DNA of 7,950 nucleotides from Tannerella sp. Lineage in GTDB: Bacteria; Bacteroidota; Bacteroidia; Bacteroidales; Tannerellaceae. The stretch covers positions 1 to 7,950 of the forward strand of contig JAIRYY010000346.1 of NCBI GenBank assembly GCA_031267485.1, written 5' to 3'. Position 1 is the stretch's first letter. Each line of letters opens with the position of its first letter. A program made the position numbers and the translations under genes. Of the stretch, positions 7,533-7,950 are shown piece after piece. Below the pieces are notes generated by a model, which did no database searches, was not told the DNA's origin, and saw only the letters and a program-made list of their open reading frames with translations.

Positions 7533-7578
7533 CGGAATAGCAAAAAGGTTGAAAGACAACCAACGCCAACAAAAGAAA

Positions 7579-7620
7579 AGAAGTCTGTTAGTCAGTGATT
7601 AATAGGCTTTTTTGTTTTTT
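7579..7620 (+). terminator. Strong intrinsic terminator downstream of tRNA-Val
   Basis: AAGTCTGTTA (7581-7590) pairs with TAATAGGCTT (7600-7609) through ten base pairs, two of them G-U, with a 9-nt loop. The run TTTTGTTTTTT (7610-7620) follows, and preceding A/G bases can extend the stem into it. It would end the tRNA-Val transcript and shield the integrase from read-through. A small hairpin GTTG/CAAC (7548-7551 and 7557-7560) lies between it and the tRNA. Confidence 0.8.
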
Positions 7621-7668
7621 ACGATAGCCAATCGAAGCCGGAAAAAGACATGAAAAGACAATCTGTCT

Positions 7669-7712
7669 GTGTGCAAACCGTGTGCAAAAACGAGTGCTGG
7701 ATTCTGCACACG
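7669..7712. repeat. Direct and inverted GTGTGCA repeats upstream of the integrase gene
   Basis: GTGTGCAAA occurs at 7669-7677 and again at 7680-7688, an 11-bp period. CGTGTGCA (7679-7686) also has an exact inverted copy TGCACACG at 7705-7712. Three copies of one short motif between a tRNA attachment site and an integrase with an arm-binding domain are consistent with arm-type integrase or excisionase sites. This is inferred from position and arrangement only. Confidence 0.6.
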
Positions 7713-7799
7713 ATTTGATAGATAATACGCTGGAATCTATTGTCTTATAATGGCACAACTTGGCGTTTCCGAGGGCTTTAATCTCTTGACGATAAGTAA

Positions 7800-7807
7800 T
7801 AATTTTG
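7800..7807 (+). promoter_or_regulatory. Possible -7 box for the integrase gene
   Basis: TAATTTTG matches TAnnTTTG, 21 bp before the integrase ATG. At the expected 19-bp spacing the upstream sequence is TTTA (7777-7780), only a partial -33 match. Confidence 0.45.
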
Positions 7808-7828
7808 TCGAATTAAAACGAAAGAAAA

Positions 7829-7950
7829 ATGAAAAGTACTTATCGCATTCTGTTCTTTACAAGAAAGACAAGACCAAACAAAGATGGGTTGCTTACAATC
7901 GCCATCCGCATTACTATTGATGGGGAATCTATCGAGTTTAATCCTAAACT
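7829..7950 (+). CDS. Tyrosine recombinase (integrase), N-terminal fragment cut by window edge
   Basis: Forty codons are visible from the ATG at 7829, starting MKSTYRILFFTRKTRPNKDG; the frame is still open at the window edge. The pattern of a short beta-strand (YRILFFTRK), a turn (RPNKDGLL) and a second strand (TIAIRITIDGESIEF) matches the arm-DNA-binding domain at the N-terminus of Bacteroidetes phage- and transposon-type integrases. The SAM-like core-binding domain and the catalytic R-H-R-Y residues would lie beyond the window, so activity cannot be judged. The leader AAAACGAAAGAAAA is A-rich. Codon use is more AT-rich than in the chromosomal genes to the left. Its position beside tRNA-Val, transcribed away from it, supports a role in integrating and excising an element at that tRNA. 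Whether the element is a conjugative transposon, a prophage or a smaller island cannot be told. Confidence 0.85.
   Translation, partial: MKSTYRILFFTRKTRPNKDGLLTIAIRITIDGESIEFNPK

Noticed and set aside
7524..7567. CAACGCC repeated at 7524-7530 and 7561-7567 as a direct repeat from insertion
   Set aside because: Only 7 bp, and the first copy is part of the tRNA acceptor stem. It is too short to call without the other element end.
7718..7740. ATAGAT/ATCTAT inverted repeat near the integrase
   Set aside because: Six AT-rich base pairs across an 11-nt loop are expected by chance in this composition.

Overview
The window looks like chromosomal DNA from a Bacteroidales bacterium (phylum Bacteroidota). 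The genus cannot be fixed from the sequence. Three things support this. The promoters match the TTTG-N19/20-TAnnTTTG consensus of the Bacteroides primary sigma factor. Starts are preceded by A-rich leaders rather than Shine-Dalgarno sequences. The proteins are typical of the group: a secreted GH20 hexosaminidase, a membrane-anchored M23 peptidase paired with a small MerR-type regulator, and at the right edge an integrase whose N-terminus resembles those of Bacteroidetes mobile elements.

Layout. Positions 1-437 hold no convincing gene. They carry a 42-bp tandem repeat whose units each place a 20-nt hairpin in the same register; the third hairpin is a perfect 20-bp palindrome of unrelated sequence. 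A good promoter then drives a secreted GH20 beta-N-acetylhexosaminidase (438-2072, +). It converges on a two-gene leftward unit: an M23 (LytM-type) peptidase (2468-3451, -) followed by a MerR-like regulator (2086-2454, -). That unit is divergent from alaS (3582-6212, +), and the 130-bp gap holds back-to-back promoter boxes and a 14-bp direct repeat with a 21-bp period. aroB (6263-7315, +) follows alaS closely and probably shares its transcript. A tRNA-Val(UAC) gene (7458-7532, +) has its own canonical promoter and a strong intrinsic terminator downstream.

The tRNA is probably the left border of an integrated element. Past its 3' end the DNA becomes AT-richer, carries direct and inverted repeats that could be recombinase sites, and then starts a tyrosine-recombinase gene (from 7829) that is cut by the window edge. 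The element's cargo lies beyond the window.

The genes are mostly housekeeping: protein synthesis (alaS, tRNA-Val), the shikimate pathway (aroB), cell-wall remodelling (M23) and amino-sugar glycan breakdown (GH20). The less ordinary material is non-coding: the phased hairpin array at the left, the alaS/M23 divergent control region, and the tRNA/integrase junction.
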